The position numbers and the translations under genes are program-made. DNA of 7,878 nucleotides from Hydrogenophaga sp. (GTDB lineage Bacteria; Pseudomonadota; Gammaproteobacteria; Burkholderiales; Burkholderiaceae_C), in NCBI GenBank assembly GCA_030684755.1, contig JAUXXN010000473.1, forward strand, positions 1 through 7,878. Direction: 5' to 3'. This document shows, piece after piece, positions 6,588 through 7,878 of this stretch. Below the pieces are notes generated by a model. That model was not told where the DNA came from, searched no databases, and saw nothing but the letters and a program-made list of their open reading frames with translations. Positions within the stretch are counted from its first letter, which is position 1, and the number at the start of each line of letters is the position of its first letter.

Positions 6588-6615
6588 AGTCAAACCTCCA
6601 TATGGAGGTCTGACT
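6588..6615. promoter_or_regulatory. 28-bp near-perfect palindrome, probable operator
   Basis: The 16-bp core ACCTCCATATGGAGGT at 6594-6609 is perfectly self-complementary with no spacer. After one mismatched pair (A6593/C6610) the symmetry resumes for five more pairs: AGTCA at 6588-6592 and TGACT at 6611-6615. Thirteen of fourteen pairs match. The lack of a loop and of a T tract argues for a protein-binding site rather than a terminator. The core shape (ACCTCC...GGAGGT) recalls MerR-family operators, but no MerR gene or 19-bp-spaced promoter is seen here. It lies about 160-185 bases upstream of the first VOC start. Confidence 0.65.
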
Positions 6616-6721
6616 TGAACCAACCGGCCTACACTATTCCCGGGGTGATTCACTGACGGCGACGGTAGGTTTGAACTGAACTTAGCGGTTGGAGCTGGAA
6701 TGGGACTTCGCTGAACAACGC

Positions 6722-7102
6722 TTAATTCATGGAGCTGAGGCCAAACAAGTTGCCCTCTGTGTCTTCACACAGCGTCACCCAGCCAAACTCTCCAATGGAA
6801 AACTTGGGCCTTATCACCTGACCCCCAGCGGACACGACCCGCGCCGCTTCTTCGGCGCAATCTTCCACGCTGAAATACACCAATGTACCGCCCGGTCCTG
6901 GACGCGAATGGCTCGACTTCACCAAAGCACCGCCAGCGCCATAAACAGCCATATTTGCCGGGAAACTCACCATCTGCGTTTCGCCAGTTGGGTCACCTAT
7001 GGGCTCCATTTTTTGCTGCAAAACACTTTCGTAAAAAGTGACTGCCCGATTCATGTCGTTGACATAAATATCAAACCATCCGATTGCATTTGTCTTTGCC
7101 AT
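6722..7102 (-). CDS. VOC-family protein, lactoylglutathione lyase-related (COG3324-like)
   Basis: A 126-residue single-domain vicinal oxygen chelate protein of the group annotated as 'predicted enzyme related to lactoylglutathione lyase'. Landmarks are GWFDIYVNDMNRAVTFYESV (8-27), GALVKSS (58-64), GGTLVYFSVEDC (71-82), AGGQVIRPK (92-100), IGEFGWVTLCEDTEGNLFGL (103-122); the last stretch matches the group's typical fGwvalfxDpEGNxxgL ending. The usual His/Glu metal quartet is not apparent, as is common in this group, so it may bind a small ligand rather than act as glyoxalase I. The ATG at 7100-7102 is preceded by GGAG (+ strand 7109-7112) at six bases. It follows the AraC gene on the same strand with 63 bases between and may be co-transcribed with it. 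It shares little with the VOC protein downstream beyond the fold, so recent tandem duplication is unlikely. Confidence 0.89.
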   Translation of the reverse strand: MAKTNAIGWFDIYVNDMNRAVTFYESVLQQKMEPIGDPTGETQMVSFPANMAVYGAGGALVKSSHSRPGPGGTLVYFSVEDCAEEAARVVSAGGQVIRPKFSIGEFGWVTLCEDTEGNLFGLSSMN

Positions 7103-7165
7103 GTAGCGCTCCAGTGTTGATGAAGCACCAGTTTATGAAGCGGTCGTGCACATGTATTGTGTAAA

Positions 7166-7878
7166 TCAGACATCGAACTTATCGATGTATTTAGCGGGCG
7201 TGTAGCCGGTGACTTTGCGAAACGAATGAATGTAGTGCGACTGGTCGGCATACAAGTCCAGATAGTGCTGCCTGAACGATTGTTGAATGCGCAAGACCTT
7301 GAGCAAGTCATGTGGAGCGAAACCTGTTGTTTGCTTGAGCGTTCGCTGCAGTTGCCGGGGTGACAGACATGCCACTGACGCCATGTCACTCACGGTGTGA
7401 ATACGCGCTATGTTTGCCAAAATTCTCGCCATGACAAAGTTGTTCACCACCAGGTTTGTATCGATCAACTTTTGTACCAAGCTGGACAACACTTCTTGCT
7501 TGGCAGGAAAGTCTCTTTTGACAAGCTCTTGGCTGGTGGCAACCAAGGGCAGCTCGCCCAAATAGGGGCTGCCAACGAACTGACCAGCAATTTCTTGCTG
7601 ACTGCCCTGCCACACGCCCGGCAGTAGCTGAATGCCAACATAGTGAAACGATTTCCCGAGATTGAGCACCTCAAACCTTGTGCGCAATGCAGTCACTCCA
7701 GCAATCTCGGTTTGCACTTGGTTAAACAAAATGTTTACGCAGGCGTCGGGGATCGCATGGAGGCAAAAATCATCTTCAAGAGCAACCTCTGTTTTGAGCT
7801 CCCAGTAAGAGTGAACAAGACCGAAAAAAAGTTCGGGGGGCTTTGCCTCTGCATAGCGAACTGAGCGGGCCGATTTCT
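7166..7878 (-). CDS. AraC-family transcriptional regulator, 5'-truncated by window edge
   Basis: The frame is open from its stop (7166-7168) to the right edge, giving at least 236 residues; a TTG at 7727-7729 that might be taken as a start is an internal leucine. The upstream part reads, from the edge, RYAEAKPPELFFGLVHSYWE and later HAIPDACVNILFN, matching the 'PPxxL...vxsYWe...PDgcvdlvfn' opening of AraC regulators with a DUF6597-type N-terminal domain; GIQLLPGVWQ also fits that domain. The C-terminal AraC DNA-binding domain has both helix-turn-helix motifs: DMASVACLSPRQLQRTLKQT, and a second ending in HSFRKVTGYTPAKYI. Only about ten or more N-terminal residues should be missing. GC content is near 50%, clearly below the rest of the window. 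Its likely target is the VOC gene that follows; effector unknown. Confidence 0.88.
   Translation of the reverse strand, partial: KSARSVRYAEAKPPELFFGLVHSYWELKTEVALEDDFCLHAIPDACVNILFNQVQTEIAGVTALRTRFEVLNLGKSFHYVGIQLLPGVWQGSQQEIAGQFVGSPYLGELPLVATSQELVKRDFPAKQEVLSSLVQKLIDTNLVVNNFVMARILANIARIHTVSDMASVACLSPRQLQRTLKQTTGFAPHDLLKVLRIQQSFRQHYLDLYADQSHYIHSFRKVTGYTPAKYIDKFDV

Larger units (their letters stand above)
6431..6721. other. Intergenic region between the two VOC genes
   Basis: This 291-base stretch holds no coding frame that I trust; the open frames crossing it on the minus strand run out of phase into the first VOC gene and look like shadows. It contains the VOC leader with its ribosome binding site, a GC-rich hairpin (6465-6480), a 28-bp near-perfect palindrome (6588-6615), the motif TTGAAC repeated at 6615-6620 and 6670-6675, and the approximate point where base composition begins to fall toward the right end. 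No convincing -10/-35 pair for the VOC gene and no intrinsic terminator for the gene upstream were found. Confidence 0.6.

Noticed and set aside
6680..6730. Possible integron attC-like recombination site (TTAGCGGTT ... AACGCTTAA)
   Set aside because: The arms are imperfect, and neither end fits the GTTRRRY/RYYYAAC core sites; no integron integrase or cassette array is visible.
7120..7141. Direct repeat ATGAAGC twice between the AraC and second VOC genes
   Set aside because: Seven bases at 15-base spacing in a short gap is weak evidence and overlaps no promoter-like element.

Overview
The window looks like chromosomal DNA from a GC-rich betaproteobacterium, most likely of the Comamonadaceae (Acidovorax/Hydrogenophaga/Rhodoferax type). 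This rests on composition, codon use and gene content; no rRNA or other phylogenetic marker is present. The GC content is about two thirds over most of the window and falls to roughly half in the last 700-800 bases (sample 60-base blocks: 40/60 G+C at 1201-1260, 30/60 at 7201-7260, 28/60 at 7381-7440).

Layout. (1) 2-1258, + strand: 3' part of a Rad3/XPD/DinG-like superfamily 2 DNA helicase; its ATP-binding N-terminus lies outside the window. (2) 1291-1797, +: MarR-family regulator. (3) 1885-3896, +: vanA and vanB, overlapping by 4 bases, which encode the Rieske oxygenase and the flavin/ferredoxin reductase of vanillate O-demethylase. The 87-base gap before vanA holds a probable sigma70 promoter and two 20-bp palindromes whose centres are 32 bp apart. 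(4) 3930-4943, -: alpha/beta hydrolase of unknown substrate, divergent from (5) 5040-5984, +: a LysR-type regulator with a TTG start. The gap between them carries a 10-bp direct repeat with a 22-bp period. (6) 6041-6430, -: small VOC (glyoxalase/dioxygenase fold) protein, preceded by a 291-base intergenic region with a hairpin and a near-perfect 28-bp palindrome. (7) 6722-7102, -: second, unrelated-looking VOC protein (lactoylglutathione lyase-related). (8) 7166 to the window end, -: AraC-family regulator whose reading frame runs off the edge.

How the genes work together. VanB takes electrons from NADH through FMN and a plant-type [2Fe-2S] centre to VanA, which oxidatively demethylates vanillate to protocatechuate and formaldehyde, a step in lignin-monomer catabolism. 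The adjacent MarR protein is the obvious candidate repressor, and the palindrome over the predicted vanA transcription start is its obvious candidate site. The LysR protein probably controls the divergent hydrolase, and the AraC protein probably goes with the second VOC gene. These regulatory pairings are inferred from position.

I see no CRISPR array, tRNA, rRNA, transposase or defence system. The most interesting material is regulatory: the vanA promoter palindromes, the 28-bp palindrome, the direct repeat between hydrolase and lysR, and the compositional drop at the right end.
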